Of a stretch of 20,734 nt of DNA, positions 1 to 7,408 are shown piece by piece; the stretch's first letter is position 1, and the number at the start of each line of letters is the position of its first letter. Under the pieces are notes generated by a model. It saw nothing but the letters and a program-made list of their open reading frames with translations, made no database searches and had not been told where the DNA came from. The stretch is taken from contig CAYXBB010000032.1 of assembly GCA_964463285.1 (NCBI GenBank), positions 1 through 20,734 of the forward strand, written 5' to 3'. The position numbers were made by a program, and so were the translations under genes. The stretch comes from JAAZLS01 sp964463285 (lineage in GTDB: Bacteria > Bacillota > Dethiobacteria > DTU022).

Positions 1-2
1 CA

Positions 3-107
3 AAACAGGCTGCGGGGGCTTTCATTGGTTACCTGACCGGACTTGTTCTTAAGTTGGCAACCGCTGGGTTGATTATCTTCTTTTTTGTCAGAACGCTAAT
101 TGCCTAA
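3..107 (+). CDS. C-terminal end of a membrane protein, possibly DUF456 family (partial)
   Basis: An open frame enters from the left edge and stops at 105-107, giving the last 34 residues of a protein. It has a small-residue-rich stretch (AAGAFIGYLTGLVLKL) followed by a hydrophobic helix ending FFFVRTLIA. The glycine- and alanine-rich helix pair with a GAFIG motif recalls the C-terminus of DUF456 membrane proteins, but so little is visible that the family is a guess. The next gene starts about 107 bases downstream. Only the coding frame and the membrane character are directly supported. Confidence 0.5.
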   Translation, partial: KQAAGAFIGYLTGLVLKLATAGLIIFFFVRTLIA

Positions 108-142
108 AAAAACAACCTCCCATATTTCACTATAAAAACCGG

Positions 143-171
143 TTGCAAGTTGTTTTCAAAGGGCTTATCTT
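143..171 (+). promoter_or_regulatory. Weak candidate sigma-A promoter
   Basis: TTGCAA (143-148) and TATCTT (166-171) are separated by 17 bases and lie 44 bases before the start at 215. Each box deviates from consensus, so this is only a candidate. Confidence 0.25.
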
Positions 172-214
172 TAACATAGAACTAAAAAGATCGCTTCGTG
201 GAGAGGACATTAAA

Positions 215-1108
215 ATGAAAAGCAACCACACTTCACCTCTAGTCATTGCCCTTCTGGTTATCCTTCAGGTGGTTTCAATTTTTAAAATCGGCAATCTGCA
301 GAAGCAGTTGGAGAGCGCCAATATGGAAATAAGCAACATGGGGGCCTATTTGCGAAATGAGATAAACGATATTTATGCCAATGTAGAGGCGATGTTGGCG
401 AAGCAGGCGAGCCCCATTGTAAGCGCTTCTGTGGATATTGGGGAACTAAACCGGGAGGAATTGACCGTCGCGGTTACCTACAAGATCATCCCGAAGGAAG
501 TTAGCGAGCACACTCTGGTCAGCCTGGACCTTGACGGCGAGCTTCTTCCCCTGAAGAAAAACGGCACCACTTTTACCGTCGTGCGATCTGACAGTGTTTT
601 TGGCCGGACCTCGGAGCCCAAGATCATAATCGATGAGGGGGAGGTAAAAAAAACGGTGCGGGACGAGCGGATCGATTTTGGAGGTAAGGAGAGTATTTTC
701 CCGATCATCTATCCTTTGCTGGCCGGTGAGAGCAAGTTTGACGGCAAAACCTACGAAAGAAAAGGCATTTTACATGCCGATTCCAAAGAAAATCCCTCGG
801 GAATAAAATTCGTAAAATATCGGCTAGTAATCGAGGTTGCTGATCGGATTGTATCCGATCAGCTCATACCGGTTGAGCAACTCTCCCCGGGCTATGAGCT
901 GGATGAAAAGACCCCTATCCGCGAGGGGGAGACCTACCAAATGTTACTGATCGCCACCGATAGTGTGGGTCTGGAGCACCATTATATACTTGAATACCGG
1001 GCTGCCGGTTCAGATTACCGGAAAGAAGAAGAGAGGTGCTCGGGGTACTATGGGGAAAAAATTTACTTCGCTCAGGGAGAGCTGCTTTGGGCGGAGGACG
1101 ATTTTTAA
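215..1108 (+). CDS. Membrane-anchored coiled-coil protein of unknown function
   Basis: 297 residues. I chose the ATG at 215 because GGAGAGG lies about 8 bases upstream; an in-frame ATG at 143 has no comparable site. Residues about 8-25 form one hydrophobic segment (VIALLVILQVVSIFKI), probably a signal anchor. Residues about 28-65 are rich in E, N, K and L in a heptad-like pattern (KQLESANMEISN...) and probably form a short coiled coil. The remainder is a polar, beta-rich region with no motif I recognise, which would lie outside the membrane. It follows a truncated membrane-protein gene and precedes a DUF1648 membrane protein by 59 bases, so the two may share a transcript. It could be a surface or cell-wall stress protein, but nothing in the sequence proves a function. 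Confidence 0.75.
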   Translation: MKSNHTSPLVIALLVILQVVSIFKIGNLQKQLESANMEISNMGAYLRNEINDIYANVEAMLAKQASPIVSASVDIGELNREELTVAVTYKIIPKEVSEHTLVSLDLDGELLPLKKNGTTFTVVRSDSVFGRTSEPKIIIDEGEVKKTVRDERIDFGGKESIFPIIYPLLAGESKFDGKTYERKGILHADSKENPSGIKFVKYRLVIEVADRIVSDQLIPVEQLSPGYELDEKTPIREGETYQMLLIATDSVGLEHHYILEYRAAGSDYRKEEERCSGYYGEKIYFAQGELLWAEDDF

Positions 1109-1167
1109 AGGGGCAGTCATGAACCATCCAAGTAATATAATGAAAATAGGGTTTTGGGAGGCTAAAG

Positions 1168-1632
1168 GTGAAAATTTATCGAACTTGGTATGATTATGTA
1201 ACCGAAGCTGGTTGCCTGCTGCTTTTGATCGGCACCTCGATCTATCTGGCGGTTGTCTGGGGAGATATTCCCAGCGAAATATCAGGTCATTACAACGCCT
1301 TTGGTCAGATAGACAAATACTCCGGGAAAGGTTCCCTGATCCCTTTACTGCTTGTTGTCTGGATCATCTATCTGGGAATGTCGGTGATTGAAAAGTTCCC
1401 CCAGGTCTGGAACACGGGGATAGCGGTAACCGCAGAAAACAAAAATCGGATCTATCGGATCTTAAAAGATATGTTGAAGACAATGAAATTTCTTGTGGTT
1501 GCTGTTTTTACATACCTAATATTCAATTCTATTTTCGTCCTGCCCTTATCTCCTTGGTTTCTGCCGGTATCCTTGGTTTTGATTTTTGGTTCCCTAACAT
1601 TTTTTATTATCAAATTGTTCATAAACCGGTAA
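1168..1632 (+). CDS. DUF1648-domain membrane protein
   Basis: 154 residues starting at GTG 1168, with GGGAGG at 1156-1161 supporting the start. Residues about 11-31 form the first membrane segment. They are followed by the PSEISGHYNAFGQIDKY stretch, which fits the DUF1648 pattern of P-x-I-x-x-H-[FY]-[ND]-x-x-G-x-x-D typical of SdpI-like and related small membrane proteins. Three further hydrophobic segments follow (about 51-71, 108-126 and 130-150), so four are expected. The cellular role of the family is mostly unknown; some members give immunity to a toxin (SdpI), but no toxin gene is visible here. The frame ends 379 bases before the next gene. Confidence 0.75.
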   Translation: MKIYRTWYDYVTEAGCLLLLIGTSIYLAVVWGDIPSEISGHYNAFGQIDKYSGKGSLIPLLLVVWIIYLGMSVIEKFPQVWNTGIAVTAENKNRIYRILKDMLKTMKFLVVAVFTYLIFNSIFVLPLSPWFLPVSLVLIFGSLTFFIIKLFINR

Positions 1633-1865
1633 CAGCTGGCCGTTGGAGCCCCTTGTAAAAAACAACCGCGTCAAACCTTCATTGTTTGTTAAAGACTTAC
1701 TGCCGTTTATCTCCAACGGTATTTATAAATGATTTTTTACATCCTACCCTATTTAAACGGGATAAAGCAGGCTGTACCCGTGCACAGGCTGAAAATAGCG
1801 GGCGGTAAAAACTAAAAGGAAAAGGGAATGGGCCAAGAATAGGATCAACCGGAGGTGGCTGTCTG

Positions 1866-1895
1866 TAGCATGTCGCTTACTGCTATTTTTTTATT
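1866..1895 (+). terminator. Weak intrinsic terminator candidate
   Basis: TAGCA (1866-1870) and TGCTA (1881-1885) can pair across a 10-base loop and are followed directly by seven T. The stem is short and A/T-containing, so efficiency is doubtful. It may end a transcript coming from the DUF1648 gene or a small RNA in this gap. Confidence 0.35.
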
Positions 1896-1920
1896 CATAT
1901 CCGAGACAAACTCCTAATTG

Positions 1921-1948
1921 TTGATACAATTATTATGACCTATATACA
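1921..1948 (+). promoter_or_regulatory. Candidate sigma-A promoter for the metallophosphoesterase gene
   Basis: TTGATA (1921-1926), a 16-base spacer and TATACA (1943-1948) lie about 60 bases before the start codon at 2012, downstream of the T-run at 1886. A second A/T-rich box (TATAAA, 1951-1956) is nearby. Confidence 0.4.
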
Positions 1949-2011
1949 AATATAAACTCAATCCAGAGGAAGGCTAACCTATCCGTTTTTCGGTGAAAAG
2001 GTGGGAGGTTA

Positions 2012-2908
2012 ATGAGCAAAAGAAAGTGCAAAAAAATTAAACTGTTTCGTGCGGTTATAATTGGATTTGCCCTACTTGTAGGGAGCGTTTTTATGGTTAG
2101 CAATAATGTATTGCAGATTACATCCTATCAGCTTGAATATTATAATTTGCCGGCAGCCTTCGATGGTTTTAAAATTATTCACCTTTCGGATTTACATAGC
2201 AAACAGTTTGGAAAAGGAAATCGGAAATTAATTAAATTGATCGAGAAAAAATCCCCTCATATTGTTGTTATGACCGGCGATATGGTCAACTCCGGGGACG
2301 ATAACTTTGATATTTTTTACTCTACGGCGGAACAGATAGCAAACCGGTTTGAAACATATTATATTGTGGGCAATCACGAGCAAAATCTGAGCGAGGATAA
2401 ACTGCATACCCTTTATAGTACCTTGGACCATCTAGGTGTGCATGTTTTGGATAACGATAGGAAAACAATTCAGAGGGGGGAGGACTGGGTAGAAATTTAC
2501 GGACTTTGGTTTAACTTGCGCTACTATAGCAATCGGACCAATGAATATGTCAAACAACATCCGGACGAATATTATTTTAATATCGAAAAGATGGAGCAGG
2601 TTATTGGTTCGAAGGAAAGTTCCAATTTTAGCATTCTTTTAACCCATAATCCCGCTTATTTTGACACCTATGCGGAGTGGGGGGCTGATCTGACACTGAG
2701 TGGACATATCCATGGGGGGGTGCTGCGTCTACCTTTTCTGGGCGGTGTTTTCTCACCGGAGAGAACCTGGTTTCCCCCATTTGATTGGGGAGAATTTGGG
2801 ATTGACAACAGACGTATGATTGTTAGCCGGGGGCTTGGGAATGGCAGCGAGGGGATACGTTTCTTAAACTGCCCGGAGGTTGCCCTGATTACCTTGTCAG
2901 CAAAATAA
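2012..2908 (+). CDS. YkuE/YaeI-like membrane-anchored metallophosphoesterase
   Basis: 298 residues from ATG 2012, with GGGAGG just upstream. A basic N-terminus and hydrophobic segment (about 13-29) suggest a membrane anchor with the enzyme facing outward. The calcineurin-like metal-binding signature is complete: HLSDLH (Asp60, His62), TGDMV (Asp90), GNHE (Asn121, His122), LTHNP near 214-218 and GHIHGG near 232-237. Length and motif order fit the YkuE/YaeI branch. Known relatives are linked to lipid-headgroup or UDP-diacylglucosamine-type hydrolysis, but the exact substrate cannot be read from the sequence. It appears to be transcribed alone, with its own promoter candidate and a terminator-like hairpin about 200 bases downstream. 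Confidence 0.88.
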   Translation: MSKRKCKKIKLFRAVIIGFALLVGSVFMVSNNVLQITSYQLEYYNLPAAFDGFKIIHLSDLHSKQFGKGNRKLIKLIEKKSPHIVVMTGDMVNSGDDNFDIFYSTAEQIANRFETYYIVGNHEQNLSEDKLHTLYSTLDHLGVHVLDNDRKTIQRGEDWVEIYGLWFNLRYYSNRTNEYVKQHPDEYYFNIEKMEQVIGSKESSNFSILLTHNPAYFDTYAEWGADLTLSGHIHGGVLRLPFLGGVFSPERTWFPPFDWGEFGIDNRRMIVSRGLGNGSEGIRFLNCPEVALITLSAK

Positions 2909-3109
2909 TCAGCATTGCTTTTGTAAAAAGAACATTACGGTGATCATGCAAATTGAAAACTATCTGATGGGCGGATATACCTGGGGGAGAAGATGGGTAA
3001 TCTTCAAATCGGTCAGGTGATCTGCATCCCAACTTAGGGTAGGAGAAACAATAATTTCCGGTAAAGGGGATCATTTTGTAACATTACAACCATAAAAATG
3101 ATCGGCTGG

Positions 3110-3150
3110 GGCGGGCCTTCCTAATAAGAGGAGACCCGCCATTTTATTCT
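3110..3150 (+). terminator. Intrinsic terminator candidate
   Basis: GGCGGG (3110-3115) pairs with CCCGCC (3135-3140). The inner CTTC/GAGG part pairs imperfectly, and the hairpin is followed by ATTTTATTCTTT. It lies 200 bases after the metallophosphoesterase gene and directly before the kinase relic. Confidence 0.5.
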
Positions 3151-3856
3151 TTGCTTGGCTGTGCTTACCAATCCCAGTTACGGTTTGTTTCCGATGCTTC
3201 CCATGAGCTACGCACCCCGATCGACGTTATCCAGGGTTATGTTAATCTTCTTGATCGCTGGGGTAAGAAAGATGAGAACACCCTACAGGAATCAATTGAT
3301 GCGATCAAAAGCGAGACGGAAGGTATGAAGGAGCTGGTAGAACAGCTGCTTTTTCTGGCCCGTGGCGATAATCAAACCCTGCAGCTTCATCAGGAGAACT
3401 TTGATTCCTGTAATCTAATTGAAGAAACCGTGGGGGAGGCGAAAATGATCAATCCCCACCAAAATTTCGAACTTGATTTTACACAGCCGGCATATATTAG
3501 TGCCGATAAGCAGCTTTTTAAACAGGTCGCCAGGATTCTTATTGACAACAGTATTAAATATGGAAAAAATACTGATTAGGGCCTTTACCAAGGAGGGCGC
3601 GGTGCGGATCAGCATTAAGGATCATGGGATTGGGATTGCTGCTGCAGAGCTGCCAAATATTTTTGAGCGGTTTTACCGTTCCGATGAGTCCCGGGCAAGA
3701 AAAACCGGCGGTTCCGGGCTGGGCCTCTCTATTGCTCGCTGGATCGTGGAGCGGCATGGGGGTTATTTCGAAGTTTTAAGCCGGCTGGGAATTGGGACAC
3801 GCCTAACAGTTGTGTTCCCTGCTGCTCAGAAGTCGCCATCCTCTGACTCACTATGA
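3151..3856 (+). pseudogene. Sensor histidine kinase remnant, 5'-truncated and frameshifted
   Basis: The first frame (3151-3579) begins with kinase homology at AYQSQLRFVSDASHELRTP, the HisKA phosphoacceptor region, and reaches the N box (DNSIKYG) before a stop. The rest continues in another frame from about 3560: EKILIRAF, then the G1 box (KDHGIGI), FERFYRSD and the G2 box (GGSGLGLSI), ending at 3856. The frame change lies near a run of six A (about 3561-3567). The space between the N box and the next strand is shorter than usual, so a small deletion is as likely as a slip. The sensor and membrane part that should precede the H box is missing; a terminator-like hairpin stands there. No response regulator is adjacent. 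I judge it non-functional. Confidence 0.85.
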
Positions 3857-4022
3857 TTCCAGTATTCATTAAGTGGGTTTTTTATGTCTCACCATATAAC
3901 CGAAACAACCTTTAAAAGGGATAGCCCGCGCTTTGAAACAAATCTAATCCCGGGGATCTACTTCTCATTGGTCTGGTGAGCTCAATGCAGCCCTGTTGGC
4001 GCTGGAGGAAAAAAAGGAAATT

Positions 4023-4541
4023 TTATACTCGTTGTTTTGCCGGTCTTGTACTGGCCAAAATTTTTACTGCTTTTTTTTTGTAACTGCTGAATTTTTCCCG
4101 GGAGGCTGGATTTTGCTCAAAGAACTTAAGTAAAATTTCCAGATTTGTCACCGTGGAGGGGCTGAGGGAATGCTCAACCAGTTCTGTTTCCATCAGCAGA
4201 TTGGTGCTGCCGATTAATTTTAAAAAAGTTTCCACCGTATTGTGCCGCCTTAATAGATACTTTCCGGTTTTCCGACCGCTCTCCGTCAACTGGATGATCT
4301 CGTACCGGTCACGTTTCAGATAGTCCAGCTCCGACAACTTGGCGATCATTTTAGAAGCGGAAGACGGCCTAACATTTAATAGTTTGGAGAGCTCTCCCAC
4401 GCGGGCATACCCATCACGCAAGCAAAGCCGGTAGGTCATCTCCAAATAGTCTTCCAGAGCCGGGGTCAACCGGCTTTCCGGCAGGTTTGCCAGCCGATAT
4501 CCCCGCACTGTCCTGAAGCCTGAGCTCACCTGGTCGCCCAT
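4023..4541 (-). CDS. MntR/DtxR-family metal-dependent transcriptional repressor
   Basis: 172 residues, divergent from feoA-feoB. After an N-terminal extension of about 24 residues, the sequence aligns with Bacillus subtilis MntR as I remember it: a winged helix (YARVGELSKLLNVRPSSASK, about 45-64) and a dimerisation domain. The six MntR metal ligands have clear counterparts: Asp31, Glu34, His100, Glu120, Glu123 and His124. There is no SH3-like third domain, which also fits MntR rather than DtxR. The family represses metal-uptake genes when Mn(II) or Fe(II) is bound. The position beside feoAB suggests iron-responsive control here, although the Asp at the first ligand is the manganese-type residue. 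The start has only a modest site (AAAGG), so a slightly different start is possible. Confidence 0.88.
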   Translation of the reverse strand: MGDQVSSGFRTVRGYRLANLPESRLTPALEDYLEMTYRLCLRDGYARVGELSKLLNVRPSSASKMIAKLSELDYLKRDRYEIIQLTESGRKTGKYLLRRHNTVETFLKLIGSTNLLMETELVEHSLSPSTVTNLEILLKFFEQNPASREKFSSYKKKAVKILASTRPAKQRV

Positions 4542-4555
4542 AAGATCAAACCTTT

Positions 4556-4583
4556 ATAATGTGTTTTCATGATTTTGTTTCAA
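4556..4583 (-). promoter_or_regulatory. Candidate promoter of the MntR/DtxR-like repressor
   Basis: Read on the minus strand, TTGAAA (complement of 4578-4583) and CATTAT (complement of 4556-4561) are 16 bases apart and 15 bases before the start codon. A transcript starting here would have a very short leader. Confidence 0.4.
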
Positions 4584-4598
4584 TATATTCGTAGCACA

Positions 4599-4617
4599 TT
4601 AGGTTTAGAAACCATAT
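4599..4617. promoter_or_regulatory. Candidate metal-repressor operator (iron-box-like)
   Basis: TTAGGTTTAGAAACCATA contains the dyad GGTTT-AG-AAACC (4602-4613). Its left half, TTAGGTT, matches the known DtxR/IdeR box half-site. It lies between the divergent repressor and feoA genes, 61 bases before the feoA start. The right half-site is imperfect, so binding is a prediction. Confidence 0.45.
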
Positions 4618-4618
4618 A

Positions 4619-4651
4619 TTAGCTGAGGGAAAATTATTTTCCCTCAGCTAA
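4619..4651. repeat. 33-bp perfect palindrome in the feoA upstream region
   Basis: TTAGCTGAGGGAAAA (4619-4633) and its exact reverse complement (4637-4651) are separated by TTA. The element ends 22 bases before the feoA start and about 10 bases before its GGGAG site. There is no run of T after it on either strand, so it is not a standard terminator. It could be an operator or a hairpin in the feoA leader. Confidence 0.85.
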
Positions 4652-4673
4652 ATTATTTTAGGGAGATGTTTGA

Positions 4674-4919
4674 ATGAACAATCAGTGCATTCCCTTGAAC
4701 TATCTTCCGATAGGGGGGAAAGCAAGTGTGGCCGCCCTTAATTCCGATGGGATAACCAGAAGACGCCTGCTGGACCTGGGCTTTATTGCCGGCGCGGCCA
4801 TCGAGGCTTTGTACAAAAACCCCGCCGGCAATCCGGTGGCCTATCTGATTAGAGGTGCGGTCATTGCGCTGCGCTCCGATACATCCGAGAAAATCATGGT
4901 GTCGACCCGGGAGGAATAA
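4674..4919 (+). CDS. feoA: Ferrous iron transport protein FeoA
   Basis: 81 residues, the usual length of FeoA, starting at ATG 4674 with GGGAG at 4661-4665. It is a single SH3-like domain: MNNQCIPLNYLPIGGKASV, then RRRLLDLGFIAGAAIEAL, the typical FeoA core, then a C-terminal strand region with RGAVIALRSDTSEKIMV. FeoA is a small cytoplasmic protein needed for FeoB-driven Fe(II) uptake. The stop is three bases before the feoB start, so the two are co-translated. Transcription is probably controlled by the divergent metal repressor through the sites at 4599-4651. Confidence 0.93.
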   Translation: MNNQCIPLNYLPIGGKASVAALNSDGITRRRLLDLGFIAGAAIEALYKNPAGNPVAYLIRGAVIALRSDTSEKIMVSTREE

Positions 4920-4922
4920 GAG

Positions 4923-7076
4923 ATGGAATTACTGGGGAAAACGGTTTCCGGGGGAATTCGCGGCTTCAAACTACATACCGGGGAAAAAAGCGACCGGGGC
5001 AGCGTGATCGCCCTTGCCGGCAACCCGAATGTTGGCAAAAGCACGGTTTTTAACAGCCTGACCGGTCTAAATCAGCACACCGGCAATTGGCCGGGTAAAA
5101 CTGTGACCACTGCCGAAGGGAGATACCGCTACAAAGATAAAAACTACATCCTGGTGGACCTGCCGGGGACCTATTCCCTGATGGCAAATTCGGCGGAGGA
5201 AGAGATTGCGCGCGATTTTATTTGTTCCGGCGAAGCAGAGGCGGTCGTGGTTGTGGCCGATGCCACCTGCCTGGAAAGAAACCTCAACCTGGTGCTGCAG
5301 ACGATGGAGATCACCGCCAAGGTTGTTTTATGTGTAAACTTGATCGATGAAGCGGAAAAGAAGAAAATTCGAGTCGATTTAGATTTACTGGCAGCTAGGC
5401 TGGGTATTCCGGTGGTGGGGACCAATGCCCGTAACGGGAAAGGGCTCACTGCCCTGAAGGAGGCGGTGCGCGCCCTCGTGGCGGGGTCCTTAAATGATAA
5501 ACCCCTGCGGCTCACCTACCATGACGAAATCGAGAAGGTCGTTGCCCTGGTGGGCTCGAAGGTAAAAGAATGGTTTGTCGGTCCGGCCAACAGCCGCTGG
5601 ATCGCCCTCCGGCTGCTGGAGGACCATGAAAATTTGACTTTTCCTTTAGAGATCGTTCCCGGCTGCACCCGGATGCAAACCGGTATTATTCAGCAGAAGG
5701 TGATGGAAGCAAAAAAACAATTGCAGGAGGCCGGTATGGGGCCGGAGCAAATAAGAGATCAGATTGTAACAAAAATTTTCAAAACCTGTGAAACCATCTG
5801 CCAAGAGGTGATCCGATATGATAACAAAAGATATGCTGAGTGGGATCGAAGGGTGGATCGAATTATCACCTCCCGGCTGACTGGCGTTCCCATCATGATT
5901 CTTATTCTGTCCATTGTATTCTGGATTACCATTAGCGGGGCGAACTATCCCTCGGAGTTGATTGCCAGGGGATTGTTCCGGGTGGAAGCTCAATTGGCGC
6001 ATCTGTTTAAAACATTTTCGGCGCCCCCATGGCTCTTGGGCCTTTTGGTGGAAGGGGTTTTTAAAACTTTGGCCTGGGTTGTTTCTGTTATGCTGCCGCC
6101 CATGGCCATATTTTTCCCTCTTTTTACCCTGCTTGAAGACTCGGGCCTGCTGCCCCGGATTGCCTTCAACCTGGATAATTTTTTCCGGAAGGCCTGCGCC
6201 CACGGCAAACAAGCGCTGACCATGTGCATGGGTTTCGGCTGCAACGCTGCCGGGATTATCGGCTGCCGCATTATTGATTCGTCGCGAGAACGCCTGATTG
6301 CCACGATTACCAATAATTTTGTCCCCTGTAACGGCCGTTTTCCCATCCTGATTGCCATCATCACCATGTTTTTTGCCGGAAGGGCGGGAAGGGCATTTCA
6401 GTCGCTCCTTTCCACGTTCCTGCTGACAGGGATCATCGTTCTTGGTGTCGTGGCGACTGTCCTTATCTCAAAACTGCTCTCAAGAACAATTCTAAAGGGC
6501 CTGCCTTCCTCCTTTAACCTGGAGCTTCCTCCCTACCGACGGCCTCAAATCGGCCGGGTGCTGGTACGCTCTATTTTTGATCGTACCCTGTTTGTCCTTG
6601 GCCGGGCCGTGATCGTTGCCGCCCCGGCCGGGCTCGTGATCTGGATTCTTTCCAACACGGCAGTCGGCAACCTCAGTCTGCTGGCCCATTGTGCCCGGTT
6701 CCTTGATCCATTTTCTAAATTGTTGGGTATGGATGGTTTTATCATGATGGCCTTTATACTGGGCTTTCCAGCCAACGAAATTGTGATCCCGATCATTATT
6801 ATGAGTTACCTGTCTATGGGAACGCTGATTGACCTGGAAAACCTTTCCGAATTGCACCGGTTGTTTGTAAATAACGGCTGGAGCTGGCTCACCGCGGTCT
6901 GTGTTATGATGTTTTCTCTGATGCATTGGCCCTGCGGTACAACTTGTTTGACAATTTACCAGGAGACCCGTAGTCTGAAATGGACTTTTTTCTCCTTTGC
7001 CGTGCCGACGGTAACCGGAATTATCGTTTGCCTGGTTATCGCCAACGCAGTCCGTTTACTGGGTCTCGCCCCCTGA
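4923..7076 (+). CDS. feoB: Ferrous iron transporter FeoB
   Basis: 717 residues. The start at ATG 4923 is supported by GGGAGG overlapping the end of feoA. About 26 extra residues precede the GTPase domain. G1 is GNPNVGKS (33-40), the switch region contains GNWPGKTV, G3 is DLPGTYSL, and G4 is NLID. A helical spacer domain (about 190-320) follows, then the membrane permease with its two Gate regions: PRIAFNLDNFF...GFGCNAAGIIGCRIIDS and a later GFPANEIVIPII. FeoB imports Fe(II) through the cytoplasmic membrane using GTP. The length is slightly above the common size and all key motifs are intact. A 7-bp hairpin spans its stop codon. Confidence 0.95.
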   Translation: MELLGKTVSGGIRGFKLHTGEKSDRGSVIALAGNPNVGKSTVFNSLTGLNQHTGNWPGKTVTTAEGRYRYKDKNYILVDLPGTYSLMANSAEEEIARDFICSGEAEAVVVVADATCLERNLNLVLQTMEITAKVVLCVNLIDEAEKKKIRVDLDLLAARLGIPVVGTNARNGKGLTALKEAVRALVAGSLNDKPLRLTYHDEIEKVVALVGSKVKEWFVGPANSRWIALRLLEDHENLTFPLEIVPGCTRMQTGIIQQKVMEAKKQLQEAGMGPEQIRDQIVTKIFKTCETICQEVIRYDNKRYAEWDRRVDRIITSRLTGVPIMILILSIVFWITISGANYPSELIARGLFRVEAQLAHLFKTFSAPPWLLGLLVEGVFKTLAWVVSVMLPPMAIFFPLFTLLEDSGLLPRIAFNLDNFFRKACAHGKQALTMCMGFGCNAAGIIGCRIIDSSRERLIATITNNFVPCNGRFPILIAIITMFFAGRAGRAFQSLLSTFLLTGIIVLGVVATVLISKLLSRTILKGLPSSFNLELPPYRRPQIGRVLVRSIFDRTLFVLGRAVIVAAPAGLVIWILSNTAVGNLSLLAHCARFLDPFSKLLGMDGFIMMAFILGFPANEIVIPIIIMSYLSMGTLIDLENLSELHRLFVNNGWSWLTAVCVMMFSLMHWPCGTTCLTIYQETRSLKWTFFSFAVPTVTGIIVCLVIANAVRLLGLAP

Positions 7077-7088
7077 CCAACCAGGGGG
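7069..7088 (+). other. Hairpin over the feoB stop codon
   Basis: CCCCCTG (7069-7075) pairs with CAGGGGG (7082-7088) across six bases that follow directly on the feoB stop. No T-run follows, so it is more likely an mRNA-stabilising or read-through-pausing structure than a terminator. Confidence 0.5.
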
Positions 7089-7142
7089 AGCTGCTATGGG
7101 GAGGGGTGGGGGTGACTCGCCGCAGGTAGGAATAATCAAGGA

Positions 7143-7262
7143 GCAAACCTGTACTACGAAGAAAAAGGAAAAGCGATTATTTTTCTGCACGGCTTCAGCT
7201 GGGATATGCACCAATGGAGAAGGCAGGGCATATGCCGGCCGGCTGTCCGGAGCAACCGTTGA
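7143..7262 (+). pseudogene. Alpha/beta-hydrolase N-terminal relic
   Basis: This frame reads ANLYYEEKGKAIIFLHGFSW followed by DMHQW and then unrelated residues to a stop at 7260-7262. The pattern of a -LYYEEKG- strand, a hydrophobic strand and the HGFSWD oxyanion-hole turn is that of the first 30 residues of alpha/beta-hydrolases. There is no start codon between it and an in-frame stop at 7113-7115, and no catalytic serine region follows. A possible C-terminal scrap (PVVFNPGLQEFGNK, another frame, from 7271) suggests an internal deletion, but that part is weak. Confidence 0.55.
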
Positions 7263-7324
7263 ATAATATTCCGGTGGTGTTTAATCCAGGATTGCAGGAA
7301 TTTGGCAATAAGACTCGAATTATC

Positions 7325-7363
7325 AACAAGGGATGTCACTGGCATCCCTTGTTTAGATTTTTT
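7325..7363 (+). terminator. Strong intrinsic terminator
   Basis: AACAAGGGATG (7325-7335) pairs perfectly with CATCCCTTGTT (7343-7353) over a 7-base loop, followed by TAGATTTTTT. It separates the feoAB transcript and the hydrolase relic from the activase operon starting at 7409. Confidence 0.85.
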
Positions 7364-7408
7364 CAATGGTCTACGAAAAGATAAGAAAGCAAGCAAGGTG
7401 AACCATAA

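Larger units (their letters stand above)
1633..2011 (+). other. 379-bp gap without a recognised gene
   Basis: I see no convincing coding frame on either strand. The gap holds a perfect 9-bp inverted repeat (CCGTTGGAG 1640-1648 and CTCCAACGG 1711-1719, 62 bases apart). It also holds a pair of direct CAGGCTG copies around 1768-1791 and a purine-rich stretch before a weak hairpin with a T-run (1866-1895). A candidate promoter at 1921-1948 probably belongs to the following gene. No known riboswitch core was recognised. Confidence 0.5.

Noticed and set aside
1119..1193. Short frame with a GGGG site before the DUF1648 gene
   Set aside because: 24 codons overlapping the real GTG start in another frame; no similarity and no leader-peptide features such as repeated codons.
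1741..1860. Possible riboswitch (preQ1, cobalamin or c-di-GMP-like)
   Set aside because: Stretches such as AAAAACTAAAAGG recall parts of known aptamers, but the conserved cores and required stems are absent.
3884..3979. 31-codon frame after the kinase relic (MSHHITETTFKRD...)
   Set aside because: No ribosome-binding site and no recognisable family. It might be one more gene scrap, but I could not name a parent.
5171..6926. Several long minus-strand frames inside feoB
   Set aside because: They are antisense to a complete feoB with all motifs, have no ribosome-binding sites, and their products are rich in Arg, Ser, Pro, Gln and His as expected of shadow frames.
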